The notes under the pieces are model-generated. The model had not been told where the DNA came from. It made no database searches and was given only the letters and a program-made list of their open reading frames with translations. Below are positions 46,959 to 64,000 of a stretch of 64,000 nt of DNA, piece after piece. The translations under genes were made by a program, and so were the position numbers. Each line of letters begins with the position of its first letter. Position 1 is the first letter of the stretch. Source of the DNA: Hofstenia miamia (taxonomy: Eukaryota; Xenacoelomorpha; Acoela); the NCBI GenBank assembly GCA_004352715.1, contig SCFE01000107.1, forward strand, positions 212,380-276,379, in the 5' to 3' direction.

Positions 46959-49472
46959 ATGAGTAAGGAAGACATTGAAGGTTTGTATGATACTTATCGT
47001 AATTGGTTTTAAATACGAATATATTTAGAAAATCGTGAGGTTGAGCGAGGCTTTTTTGACACCATTTTGGTGTTTTTATCATGTATTCTTATTTTCTGCA
47101 CAATGCCGTTTTCTCTTCTTCTTTCAATTAAGATTGTTCAGGAATATGAACGAGCTGTCATATTTCGTCTAGGGCGTCTCACTGGTGGTGGAGCGAAGGG
47201 GCCAGGTTATAATATTAATATTTTCAGTTTTTACATCTCTTTTAGGTTTGTTTTTTATCATCCCCTGCACCGACAACTACATTAAAATTGATATGCGTAC
47301 AATTTCTTTCGACGTGCCGCCACAGGAAATTTTGTCTAAAGACAGTGTCACAGTTGCTGTCGATGCTGTTGTTTACTATCGTATTCAAAATCCCACGATT
47401 TCTGTCACTAATGTCGAGGACTCTCAGCGTTCGACTAAACTCCTCTCTCAGACTACTCTCAGGAACATTCTTGGTACAAAAAATCTATCCGAGATTTTGT
47501 CAGAGCGTGATGCGATCAGCCATGGTATGCAAACTTCATTGGATGAAGCCACTGATCCATGGGGTGTGAAAGTTGAACGTGTTGAGATGTAAGTATTAGT
47601 TGTAACACTCATAATTTTACGCGGATATCGATTGTTTAGCAAGTGGTAGTCTATCAGGTGTGTTTATCATTCATAATTTCATATCGTTCCGTTTAACTCT
47701 TTATATTATCATACCTCCGCGATGATTAACTAATGACAGCCATTTTAATTTTAAGCCCTTTTGAGAACTACTTCAAATCGGCTTCAAAAATTTGAGCAAT
47801 GCGTATTTTTTTCCGATAGATCTTAATTATTGTTTGACTTTCATTACTTTAGCAGTTCTTGGTAAACAATTCGGTTTACATTCTTATCAAAATTGATAAT
47901 GAAGTAAATGTTACACGTAATATTCTTAACATAAAAAATTTACTTTTGTATTTGAAAAATAAATCTTTTTTAATCGTTGCAGCTATAAGTTCTTAAGTTG
48001 CAGATAAGAATTTTTATTTTTTTTTTCTCGTTGTTAACTGCGTTGATGTCAAGGTCATAGCTTCGACAGATAGCCCAAATTTAACAAAGGAAATTCGCTC
48101 TATATTGTAGCAAAATGGGCCTGGTTTTGATCAATTTTGCTGTTGAACCCTTGCAAAATGTAAACAGTGATGATCTTCATAGTAGTAAGAAATTCTCAAT
48201 TAATTTTTCAATGTTAAAGAACAATTCTGAGTTGTTGAATCCGCAATAACAAGAGACTTTCTAACAGTGCAGCACCTCCGTAAGAAGTGATTATCATAAT
48301 AATGAAGGACCTTATAGTCACTAAAGGCAAACACTAAAAAATACAAAAACAAGTCAAGTTTTACTGCAGCGACGACACTCACTAGAGATAAAGTAGGAGC
48401 AGAAGTTACATGATTATTTCACTAAACAGTCCAATTGAATTAGTTTTTGCATTCGTGTGCTTAGTTTTTTTTCCAATCAATATAATTTTTGTTTTCAACT
48501 TTTTTCCAGACAAAACCTCATTTTGTGCTCTCCGGTCTTGTTTAAGATTGGCGTCCTTATTTAAAATGTATGCGTTCCGTTATATACATAGAATTTAATG
48601 CTGTCTAAGCAATAGTTCTTCAGATATTAAAGAAAATAGTTTTTATTGTATAGTACATTTAGCAGTTGGTCAAAATATTTTGTTTTTGCATTCTCTATCT
48701 CACGTTGCATCTCATTCGATTTCCTTACCAAATTTCTATAGCATTTAAACTTTTACTATATAGACTATAAGTTATTTTTAATTTGCACTGCTTTTAATTA
48801 TACAGCATTGTAATAATTGTCGGAATACATGTTTTTGTAGTCGCTCAGCTATTCATTAAAACTAATTTCCTCCTGAGGTAATGGAGCATCGCTTTTAAAG
48901 CGCGGTGTTGTAATTCGAATAATTCTTTCTATTTCATATAATGGTGCGTTTTAGTTGTAAATGATTTTTCTATACTATACTTCGCTCCTTGATCTAAATC
49001 AATCTGAAAAGTATTATGAGATGATTTTTGCAAAATTTCATTATTGCTTTTGATATGTAGTTTTGACTGATTGTAACTAAGCGGTTTTTTAGTAAAGATG
49101 TTCGTTTACCAATTCAATTACAGAGAGCCATGGCAGCGGAAGCAGAAGCAGCACGTGAAGCACGCGCAAAGGTATTGAAACTAATTGCATTGCTATTGTG
49201 ACGAAGTATTTATGGTTTTAATCATTGCATTAATTTAATGGTTGTTATTCAAAAAAAACTGATTTATCACTTTGGATGTTTAGGTGATCGCTGCTGAAGG
49301 TGAGCACAATGCATCGCGCGCATTAAAGGAAGCTTCAATGGTAATCTCGGAAAGCCCTGTTGCACTGCAATTACGTTACCTTCAAACTCTGGGTACCATT
49401 GCCGCAGAGAAGAATTCAACAATAATATTTCCTATTCCCATTGATATAGTCAGCTCATTCGCTAAAAAATAA
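46959..49472 (+). CDS. Stomatin family protein, complete, five exons
   Basis: Membrane scaffold protein of the SPFH/prohibitin-homology family; stomatins form oligomers on the inner face of the plasma membrane and modulate ion channels. Exons: 46959-46980, 47029-47205, 47246-47588, 49093-49171 and 49284-49472, total 810 bp or 269 residues, near the family's usual 280. All junctions keep frame with gt/ag. A hydrophobic hairpin at about 16-44 has two cysteines (26, 31) and the conserved Pro34, then [13 protein letters not shown] opens the SPFH domain. [45 protein letters not shown] and the C-terminal [20 protein letters not shown] are near-canonical. Introns 1 and 2 are only 48 and 40 bp. AATAAA overlaps the stop codon, and another lies at about 49601. 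Confidence 0.95.
47589..49092 (+). other. Stomatin intron 3
   Basis: 1504 bp between gtaagt and tttttag. No nested gene or transposon recognised. Confidence 0.85.
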
Positions 49473-49609
49473 ACTCTGCTCTAAAATCGCTTTTAACTGT
49501 AGTTTCATGTTGCTCTAGAATGCGTTCAACTACTTTGTTTTCCTTTGTATATCTATTAAAAATCTTTGTAAATTTATTCAGCAAATTTCCCATTCGTGAC
49601 AATAAATTC

Positions 49610-50470
49610 AATGTTTAATTCTAGTGTTTTCTCATTACAAGTCAATACAATTATTACAATGTTTTTGATAAACACTTCGTTTTCACGCTTACATAGCATT
49701 TTATTTCATTAAAACAAGTTTATTCAAAAATTTCAAAATCAATTTTGCTGAAATTATTTAAGGTTGACTTAACATCACTTATTGAGTTTATTTCTAATTT
49801 ATTCATTTATTTTTAGATATGTCAGTTTATGCAAAATTATGAAAATGGCTGTCATGATTATATTGCACAGGTTTACCTTGTACTTATTTTTTGTTTTCGA
49901 GTAAGTTGAATATACGGAAAATTGAAAATATTACCTAAACATGTTTACTCCAATAGTTTTAAAAGGATGAGCTGATGATTAACGTGTAGTACAAAAAAGT
50001 TATTTATAGATTTAAGTTCTGCACTTTATTTCTATGCTTCTCATGTACTAATAGTTGCAATTTTAATGTTCTTATTTTAAACTTGTTGGGAGTCTATTTG
50101 AAACACTATATTTTGCAGTACATTACTGTTTGAATTTGATTTGTACTTGTAATTTAAAAATGAACAACGCTCTACTGCTATCAAATAATTACGTTAAAAA
50201 ATTCTTTATTCGGTTAATTATTAACAAATAGAAATTGGTAATATATTTCGTCATAAAATACATAGAGTAAAATACTATATACAATAAATCTACCAGGCTA
50301 GGGTTTCATTATGTAGAGTTTGTATCCTAGCAAAGATTCGCATGAGATCTTTGGGTTGAGATTATAAATCCTAATAATAAAAAATGTAAGCTATTAATAA
50401 ACATCTTACTGCCAAAATATAACCGTCACAAATGGTTTTTTCCAACAATTTGAAAGCGAAATTACGACCG
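49610..50470. other. Intergenic, nothing recognised
   Basis: AT-rich sequence between the stomatin poly(A) region and the plus-strand LINE remnant. Confidence 0.5.
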
Positions 50471-50475
50471 CTTTC

Positions 50476-51640
50476 ATGATAATATCATGTCAATGGGGGA
50501 TTGGGATATTAATTAATGAGACGCTTAAGCTACGAAGCTTTATTTCAACATTTAATATTTCTTTAATCAAACTATTCCTTCTAGGAATAGTTTTACTAGT
50601 GAAACACTTATTGAATTTTTTTTATATCTCAAAGCACAACTTCATATCCGATCATTGTCTTATAATATCATATCACAATGCTGATATTAAGCCATTTAAA
50701 CCCAATAGAAATGGGTAAAAAAGGAAATTGAACTACTTAAATGTTCCTTGAAAAATTTAAACTGGAATTTCGTATTTTCCTCAACTACAACTAATCAAAT
50801 GCTTGAAAATTTCCCAAAACTTTTGAAATTTTTCTTAGATATTTGCTGTTCTAAGAAGAAAATCAACATTCTATTTCTTTTAATAGACAAAAACTAAGCC
50901 TTGGATAAACTCTACACGAATTGAACTTATTACGATAAAGAGGGACTTTTGGCAAGCTTATTTAGCTTCTAAAGATGAAAAATATCATACTGCTTACAAA
51001 AATGCCCGTAATCTATGTAACATCGAACTTAGAAATGCATGTAATCGTTTCTCAAGATTAGAATAGAAAAATCTAAATTCTCAAAGAAGGCAATGGGAAT
51101 TTATCAACAAACTTCTAAATAGAAAAACTACCGACAGTCATAAAATCGAACTGATAGAGTTTAATAGGAAGACTTTTACAAATCATAAAAAAATTTGCAA
51201 TATTTTTAATGAAGTTTTTCAAAATCTAGGAAAGTGTGAAGAAAAATTTGCCCTATAAATCTAAACTTCTGAAGGTACGAAATTCAACTGATTTCTCTTT
51301 TAGATATGTTACCAGTTGGGAATTTATAAGATCTATTAACAGTCTAAAAAATAAATCCAGATTACCTTCGTGCATATCAATTTGGTTGCTAAAAGATACA
51401 TATGCATTTATTTCGGATGCTCTTTGCTGCATTATTAATGCTTAGTTGAAACAATCTATTTTTCCTGAACACTCCTGTTTATAAAAAGGAGATCCTGAAA
51501 ACTGTGTAAATTATATGCCTATTTCTATTACATCTCCAATTACTAAGATTTTTGAGCGTTTATTAGCCAACCAAATCAATGAACATCTAAATAAATATAA
51601 TCTTTACTCTAACACTCTATTATAACTCGTTATTTAAATA
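50476..51640 (+). pseudogene. Non-LTR (LINE) retroelement remnant, plus strand
   Basis: Three parts in LINE order. At 50476-50718 an endonuclease tail with NFISDHCLII (the SDH motif). At about 50885-51230 the linker, KPWINSTRIELITIKRDFW and so on. At about 51236-51640 the start of the reverse transcriptase: KGDPENCVNYMPISITSPIT, then KIFERLLANQINEHLNKYNL. Stops and frameshifts are frequent. The later RT motifs are absent; the sequence switches to Penelope-like material after about 51640. Confidence 0.8.
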
Positions 51641-51689
51641 GTGCTATAGTAATTTATCCATAGCCTGCAAGATTTCTTTTGTAATTTAT

Positions 51690-52035
51690 GTGAATTGTAT
51701 ATGTGTTTTTGTGAATTCCTCAATTTTGAGAAACATTATGCATCAAATATTATCAGATTTCATTTTTATGAAAGATATATGGACGATATTTTTGTTATTG
51801 AAAATATTGAAGAAGATAAGAATTGATACGATCAAAACTAAATACAATAGATGACACCATTAAATATACAATGGAAAAAGAACTTATTAATAATTTACAT
51901 TTTCTAAACGTGAACATTAGCAGAACAGCAAACGGCTTTGTTACAGTAATTTATAGAAAGCCAACTGATACAGGTTTAATTTTAAATTTCAATTCAAATT
52001 CACCTGTGCACCATGTACAAATAGCACTAATTTAA
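51690..52035 (+). pseudogene. Penelope-like RT fragment, plus strand
   Basis: RYMDDIFVIENIEED carries the YxDD catalytic motif at about 51771-51815. After a one-base frameshift the frame 51823-52035 continues with NNLHFLNVNISRTANGF and VIYRKPTDTGLILNFNSNSP, both typical of Penelope-like RTs. No GIY-YIG nuclease follows. Confidence 0.8.
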
Positions 52036-52320
52036 GGGGCAATACATCCAATTTTTGATGTCTCAAGTGCTTATGACATCATAAACAAAGGAGTAATCAA
52101 TTTCGAATTTGAAGAAGAACGAATATTTAAGTAATTTTATTTACAAATTAAAGAAATAATGGATGAAATATTTTGGAGAAGACAAGAAAATATTCGAATA
52201 ATTTTTAACATACTTTTAAAATTGAATGTAGAGGTAAATAAGCACACAACAGACATGATTAATCAAATACGAAGAATAAATTATATAAATATAACTACCA
52301 TGAGAATAAATGCCTTCTAG

Positions 52321-52422
52321 TTAGATCATGAAAGAGCTGACGGGTATCACAAGGCTGATGCACTTGTGCTGCCTCAGATGTACCACCAGCTCTTCCCCGA
52401 TAGAAAATTGAATTTAGCTTGA
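52321..52422 (+). other. Short GC-richer open segment
   Basis: 34 codons between stops, reading HERADGYHKADALVLPQMYH and on. Less AT-rich than its surroundings. No family recognised; likely retroelement debris, but an exon is not excluded. Confidence 0.2.
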
Positions 52423-54170
52423 TACCAAATTATCAGTAATCAAATATTAGTAAAAATGAGTGCAACTGATTTAAACCAAATCAAACTAATACTACAAGTT
52501 TCCCTCATTTAACAATTAATAAATAAACATAAATAATTGACAACAATAATTTTAGTAGCAGAACTACCGTAACATTTTAAGTTAAGTTTAAATCTTGTGA
52601 CTTCATTGTAATATATTCGTGAGATAGAAGGTTTCGCCTAAAAGTTTTTTAATGTCTGAATTCCAAGAAATTGAGAGAGTTCACGACTGGTGTTACAATA
52701 TATAATCAAAAGAAGTGAGATGCAAGCAGTTTGATAGAAGTTTGTTTAAATGTCCCAAATCATAAAATTGAAATTGTAGAGTCACTGGGAATAAATTTAG
52801 GTCAAGAAATTTAAATTTGTAGTTTCCAATATTGTCAATCTCATGTTGCAAATTACAAAATTCTTTTTACTTTCATTTATGAATAACTTATGCATGCTGA
52901 AATACGTTGACAATTTGTTGCAATTAGGTGGTATAGATTCAATTGCTAAATCAGGCTCATAGCCAGCCTCTTTATTTAAGAGATGTTAATTTATCAATAT
53001 TTAATGCTAGAGGTTATGCTATTTTGAGAAAAAGTAATTATGAGTCACTAAGGCATTGCATAAAAGGCACAAAAACTCACAATATGTGCATGGTCTATAT
53101 TCCTGCATAATGTTTTTTAAAAACTGCTTACATTTTGAATTAATTCTAAGCATTACTGTAACTCATAAATGTAAATAAATGTGCACAAATAGGTGCACAT
53201 TTTAGCAACTTAAAATCTGTAAGTAGACTGTTTGTATATGTTTTTGTTCGAATGTGGATAATTGGAATTTACTTAATTCAAGTTCTGTATTTTGCAAATC
53301 CAACCAACAAATTACTTGAATAAACTATTTTCTAACTACTTAAATCAAATAATGTATTAATCCTTTGCTAAATTAGGTTTCTGATAAAAACTTTCGTGAA
53401 TTTTGCACATTTTTGTGACCTGAATCATTCAGTTTAAACTGAAATTTTCAACTATTTTAGATTGCCAAGATTCAACAATAGCACGTAGATATTTACATAT
53501 TATACTAGAAATCTGTGAACTAATAAACGAATGCTGCTATTATTGATACAATGGAAAAATTAAAACCAATCAAAGTTCTTACTTCAAAAAAAATTGTTTC
53601 AATTTGTATTTCATTCCGCACAATCGAATAATTTCATATTTTAATGAAATAAATTAGTTTAAGTTACTTGCTGTTAACTCTAGTGTCTCAAATAATAGTT
53701 TCTGCAAAATGTATTGGTAGATTTCATAAATATCCAGGAAAATTTAATAATTTGATATGTCACTTTTGCGTTAAAATTTAAAATTGCGCAGTTCTTGCGC
53801 ACCTATTGCTTAAAACATGCTGATATGATGCTTGACAGCAAACTAACTCCTCTTCACCACACAATAGCTGTGAAATATTTATTTCCCATAGTGAAGAATT
53901 CGAGCATTATATACATGCGAATATAATTTTAAAACTGTTGTTATGTTGCATTCTATATACTACATATAGAAGTTTTAATATTAAATAAAAGTGACAATTT
54001 AAAACTGTTTTTAAGATAAATAAACAAAGAGTAAGGTTGAAAAAACCTTTTACAGGCTAAAGACTATCTCGCTATGATTGTTATATTAATATTTTGTTTC
54101 TTGTTGCTAAAGTTCTAGGCGATGCTAATTTGAATTAACAATATTTCATGAGATGCTTAACATCCATTAG
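52423..54170. other. Intergenic, nothing recognised
   Basis: AT-rich. No exon, RNA gene or transposon end that I can support. Confidence 0.45.
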
Positions 54171-54179
54171 CATCCTCTT

Positions 54180-57000
54180 GGCTACGGACCTGTGCTAAAT
54201 GCATTGATTTATTATCATTAAATATAAAATTATCATTGGCATATTGTATCAAATTACAATGAGTTATTTTATTCATTTTGCTTACATATATATTGAAAAG
54301 AAGGGGACCTAAGATTGTCCTCTGAGGAACGCCGTTGTTAACAGGTACTCAATCCGAAAATACATCATTTTCTTTGACTCTATGAAATTCATGTTGCAAA
54401 TTGCTGCTATTGCAGGCCAAAAATCCCGTGTAGGATTATTTCTATGATAATGTGCTATGAACAATAGAATCCAACGCCAAATAGAGAACTAGCTTATTTG
54501 ATCCAGTGTTGATCTTCATTTTTTTGTAGCACTTTAATAGGCCATGGTTGCACTTATTTCGGTGTTCCGTTATTTGATCATATAATAGTCAATCGAATAC
54601 TTTGAGTATTGGATAAGTCATTGAAATTTGTCGATAATTTTTGGCATGAGACAGATTGTTTTTCTTAAAAATTGAGTAATATTAACATAAGCTTGAAATA
54701 ATCCGAAAAATAATTTTTATAATTGAAGGAACTGGTTATAATACATGCAGTGGTTTTAAGTGGCCAAGAGGAAATTTAGAAAGCCCACTTGATTTGTAAG
54801 GCTTAAGCATGAAAATTGCTCAAAATATTTTAAAAACTTGTTGTAAAACAGAAACAAAATTCAGGGTTAAAAAATTAGATGGTTTGCTTTCAGGNNNNNN
54901 NNNNNNNNNNNCGCACTAGTAATTTTTAATTTACGTAAATACGAAACTATTTAGTTTACAAAATAGAACACAGAGCTTTCTTTACTTCAACGCACACTAG
55001 CAATTTAATGATCACATAAATTAAAAAATTCCTGCTTGATCTACTTTCGCGTTGATTAAACTGTTGACACATAAAATACAATATAGCGTTTTCAATGGAA
55101 GTGCGCGCAATGCAATTAATTAATTGAATAATTCGTAATGTTGAAAGGCGTTGATTCATTCAGAAGCGAGCAGCGAATTATAATTTATAGTTAAAAGATT
55201 ATTCTTACAAGCAGTTTAAAAAAACTTATGGCTATAGCTTTATAAAGAGGAGTTTTTTAAGAAATTTGACGGAATTAAGTGACTTGGAAAGAAGAATCAA
55301 GCTATTATTTAGCTCATTACCTTTATTAAATACCAGTTTTTATTTTAAATAACTGTTTCTCTGCTTGATAGTGAACATAATATATGTAATTATATGCAAC
55401 ATTTGACATTGCTTAGCCTAAATGTACATGTATAATCTAAATTTTGAAGCTGCAAAAACGAATAATTTTTCATGTTGCTGTCACGATAAATGTGGGGTCT
55501 GGTGCGGGATGCCAATTCGGGCCGCCAACTCAACAACTTTCAAATTTATGCATTAAATTTTCAGTAACCTCTTTGGTGTATACTAGATACTTCATACTAA
55601 ATATTTTATACCTACATAACTATAGGACCTCCAAAAAGTCTAAAATTGTTTATTAAAGATTTTATTCCAAAGATTATTCTTACATTTTGGCTATATTTAT
55701 ATATTTTGTTATTTTGATGTCTTCCACACTTGTGGCTCAAAAATTGTTTAAAATTGCTTTTTACAAGTTGTATTTCCATTTTTGGAGAATAACTTGTAAC
55801 TATGACACGATTCCAACCAATGAGACAGAAAAACTTCTTTAAGAAAATTTGTATTTGCATAATATTATTCAAACAATTTACAGTAATTGATCAAAACACT
55901 ACGCATTCATTCGAAAGTAATTATAAAACTTCATTGTTTGTTCACACAATCTAGAATAGTCCTTTACGTCTTTTTGGTAATTCATTTATTGCCGTAAGAC
56001 GTGCAGTGTCATAATGAAATACATTCTAAAATGAACGATTGAGCAAATTAAAAATCACTACTGAACCATTGCCAAAATTTTGATAAACTATTTATTTTGT
56101 AAATTATTTAGTTGGTAAATTAAAGAATCAATAGTGCGTGTTTAGACTCATACTTAACGATTGCGCAATTGATTTTGCTTAGATTAATAAAAGTAATTCA
56201 TTAGATCTTTAATTTCATCACTAGAGTTTAATTTTGATTTTTTAATATTATTGATCTCATGAATTAGCTTTTTTGCCTTTTGATTTTTAAGGTATTCATT
56301 GTGTGTCTGTTATTTTCAATGTTGGAGGTATTTCTCGCTTTTTTATATGCAGCAAAATTACTGAGTTGAGAATTATTTAAACTTCTAAATTTGATATTTC
56401 ATCCATGAATCAATGCTTTTAAAGTTTCGGGGTTATCCATGGTTTATTATGTGGAGATTTGTTTGAATTATTTTCGAAAATTGAAGTAATCATAACTTGT
56501 ATTTTGTAAGTAAAATTTGGTGAGATAAAATTCAAAAGTGTATAAACGTTTATCAACATTGTAGTTGATTTTGGTGCAGATTACACAGCAGGCCAATTTT
56601 CTAAGGGGAGTGCTGATTTACTATTTTTTATGCCACCAGTAGTTTTTTATAGGGCATTTATCCTATAAATAAAAAGTTTGTAGACGAATCACATTTAGAA
56701 AACTCGATATTTGTAATGCAGTGGTCAGAAAAGGGCATTCAGATGAATATAAGTTGAAACATAGAATACTTGTTTCAGAAAGTACAATGTAACAAATTAA
56801 TGTGCTACTAAAAGATTTGATTCTAGTCACTCATGTTTAAATAATTTAGGTTCCAGTCTCCAATTAGCATTAAATCTATATTTTCAGAACAAGCAAAAGA
56901 TAATTCATCTTCTAATTGCTCAATGAACTGATTAGTGAATTTCATATTAGGACAGTAAAACACATTTAACAACTGCTTCTAAAATTGTGAATTTTTATTA
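54180..57000 (-). pseudogene. Non-LTR (LINE) retroelement remnant, minus strand
   Basis: Read on the minus strand: an endonuclease piece at about 56820-56970 (VFYCPNMKFTNQF, then DLMLIGDWNLNYL), a linker at about 56190-56300 (HNEYLKNQKAKKLIHEINN), and the RT core at about 54200-54360 (NNGVPQRTILGPLLFNIYV, then LIQYANDNFIF). The catalytic YADD is changed to YAND, so it is inactive. Stops are scattered. A 17-base gap lies at 54895-54911. Opposite in orientation to the LINE at 50.5-51.6 kb. Confidence 0.78.
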
Positions 57001-57932
57001 GATTATGTATTTCTACGTATGGCTTTCGAAATTTCCTGCTAGATTCTTTTGAATAGTAGTTAAGACTAAGTAACGGAAGTCCATACCTTGAGATAGGACT
57101 CCCCAAGTGTACTATTTACCACGTAGTCATGCAAGATTTTATTTAATCGCATCTTCTGTCAAATATTTTTGACAAAATAATATTAAGCAAATTACTTTTG
57201 AAATATTTGGGCAAATTGATGTAGTGTATCACAACTTTCTGTTAACAGATTTATAGCATGTTTGAACCAGAAAGTTTCAACATAAAGATGAAGAAGATTC
57301 AATTATTTAATTAGAGATGCACCCAGACAACGCCATAGTAAGACTGCTTTTTAAGAAAGCCCAAATATTAAAAAAATTCTTTTGAAATATGCTTAAAATT
57401 GTAAGTTAAAATTGTAGTGGAAGCTTATCAAAGGCTTACGTTTTCTTCATTTGCCACATTCATGTATTTCCTTCCTTTATCCCCTGGTAGCAATTTTGTG
57501 TTAAAACTTTAAATTATTAACACAGTTTTAACAATTTTGTTACGCTATCAACTAGGAACAAACAAAATTTTAACTGAAAGAAGAAAAAATATTTGTTTGT
57601 TGCCAATTGTTAATAAAAACAAACATTTTCAGTCAAATTGCTAGATTCTTTTCAATTTTTTTTCATATTTGGCAACAAATATGGCTTTTAGAATTTTTCA
57701 AAATTTCTCTAGTAAATAAAGTGATTACAGCCAGTGTATTATATCTTATAAGTAAACACAAATTAGTAAATTGAAAATATATTTGCCAGAATCGCCGATC
57801 TCACAATTTCCATGTAGTTTACATGAAATGGGGTTATCATGGATATATATATATAGGTTGGGTTGGGTAAATTCAACTGTTGGGTAGGGTTGGGTTAATA
57901 TTGCACAAGGTGAGAGCTACGGAGGTTTGAGA
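57001..57932. other. Intergenic; ends in a TTGGGT-rich repeat
   Basis: AT-rich until about 57856, where ggttgggttgggtaaattc begins. A similar gagttgggttgggtcagaa lies at about 58801, beyond the hAT element, so the hAT may sit inside an older repeat. Confidence 0.4.
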
Positions 57933-57940
57933 GTCTGAAC

Positions 57941-58725
57941 TAGAGATGTGAGCTGTTCATTAACTTCATACCGCACCGCACTTGTGCATTGTATTTTACC
58001 GCACCGAACCGCAAAGTTTTTTCCTACTGCGATGCACCTCAAAACCAATGCCCCTCACTAAAAAATTATGACACCTGAACAAATGCAGTACAAATGTGTA
58101 CATTAATGCAAACCAAAAATAGACAATAAGACAACTACAAAGAACAAAAAAGGTTCTTATTCACAAACGTTTTTATTATTTTCAAAATGTTTTTAAAAAA
58201 GAATGGAGTCAACAGTCTCTGGCTTCAAGCGTTGTCGCCGTTTTTGAAGGAAACGACCTGTGTTTGAAAATAACCTTTCTGAAGTGGCTGCACTTGCTGG
58301 TACACCCAATAAAAATGTATCTAATTGACTTAAGTTTGAAAAATTTACAGCATTTTGACCCCACCATTTAATAACATCATCACAGTGTATTATTGGCATA
58401 TCTGCATAACGATCGAATTCGCTGACCGAGAACTTTTTAGGACAAAAACTCATCCAGTACTGAGCTATTAGTGGTATTAATTAATTAACTAGCTAATTAA
58501 AGTTGATGTTACACTAGGCTATCTTACTCAAGTTATGATATAATTTATATAACGAATTAATATATTGCTTTAAAGGACAATGTCACTTTTAGGCGTTGAA
58601 ATATTTTTAGTAACCACTCTGCACCGCGCCACATCACACTGCACCGCACCGCCAGCCATAAAACTCGACTGCTACCGCAATATACCGCGGTGCGATACTC
58701 CGCTACCGCACAGTGCACATTTCTA
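57941..58725 (-). mobile_element. Internally deleted hAT transposon with 8-bp target duplication
   Basis: 785 bp. Ends: TAGAGATGTGAGCTGT on the left and, reverse-complemented, TAGAAATGTGCACTGT on the right. Flanks gtctgaac (57933-57940) and ttctgaac (58726-58733) match at 7 of 8. Both subterminal regions are full of ACCGCACCGC-type motifs, probable transposase binding sites. It keeps only the transposase C-terminus. Confidence 0.88.
58193..58453 (-). pseudogene. hAT transposase C-terminal dimerisation domain
   Basis: 86 codons. EFDRYADMPIIHCDDVIKWW is followed by LGVPASAATSERLFSNTGRF and KRRQRLKPETVDSILF, the hATC dimerisation signature (Pro-Ala...SER.FS..G). The DDE catalytic part and BED zinc finger are gone, so it cannot act alone. 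Confidence 0.9.
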
Positions 58726-58733
58726 TTCTGAAC

Positions 58734-64000
<5,267 letters not shown>

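Overview
The window is AT-rich DNA from an invertebrate animal nuclear genome. Genes are split by GT-AG introns, intergenic DNA is littered with decayed transposons, and (TA)n runs are so common that most assembly gaps abut them. An innexin (a protostome-type gap junction protein), a CYP2-clan cytochrome P450, a stomatin and an intronless rhodopsin-like receptor fit an invertebrate, most likely a protostome. I cannot name the phylum or species from the sequence alone. There is no sign of bacterial operons, CRISPR arrays or phage.

Layout, left to right. 0.9-6.4 kb: a three-exon P450 on the plus strand. Its first intron carries a nearly intact Tc1 transposon with perfect 28-bp ends. Its second intron carries a dead mariner-type remnant and a short hAT-type MITE with a near-perfect 8-bp target duplication. 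6.4-11.3 kb: no gene, but a multi-block repeat that recurs, in rearranged order, at 19.3-20.8 kb. 11.3-15.0 kb (perhaps 15.8 kb): the central and C-terminal exons of an innexin; the first transmembrane exons were not found. 16-33 kb: gaps, (TA)n, a degraded Penelope-like element next to a second broken Tc1/mariner element, and GC-rich hAT-like debris. 32.7-33.6 kb: a THAP-like reading frame cut by a hAT-type MITE with an exact 8-bp target duplication, followed by a 55-bp tandem repeat. 35.3-35.5 kb: a hAT transposase C-terminal remnant. 36.5-37.4 kb: a complete 318-residue intronless GPCR. 42.6-46 kb: a non-autonomous hAT element and a satellite-like array running into a 1-kb gap. 47.0-49.5 kb: a complete five-exon stomatin with 40- and 48-bp introns. 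50.5-57 kb: LINE and Penelope-like retroelement remnants on both strands. 57.9-58.7 kb: a small hAT element with its target duplication. 58.7-64 kb: AT-rich DNA with (TA)n and short repeats, no gene seen.

The four host genes do not form a pathway. P450 is an ER monooxygenase, innexin a junction channel, the GPCR a surface receptor and stomatin a membrane scaffold. The unusual content is the mobile DNA: a possible composite hAT-like unit whose outer ends (8857 and 20757) carry matching 8-mers and enclose the innexin exons, a MITE that breaks a THAP-like gene, a fresh-looking Tc1 inside the P450 intron, and a degenerate hammerhead-like hairpin in a region with Penelope-like debris.
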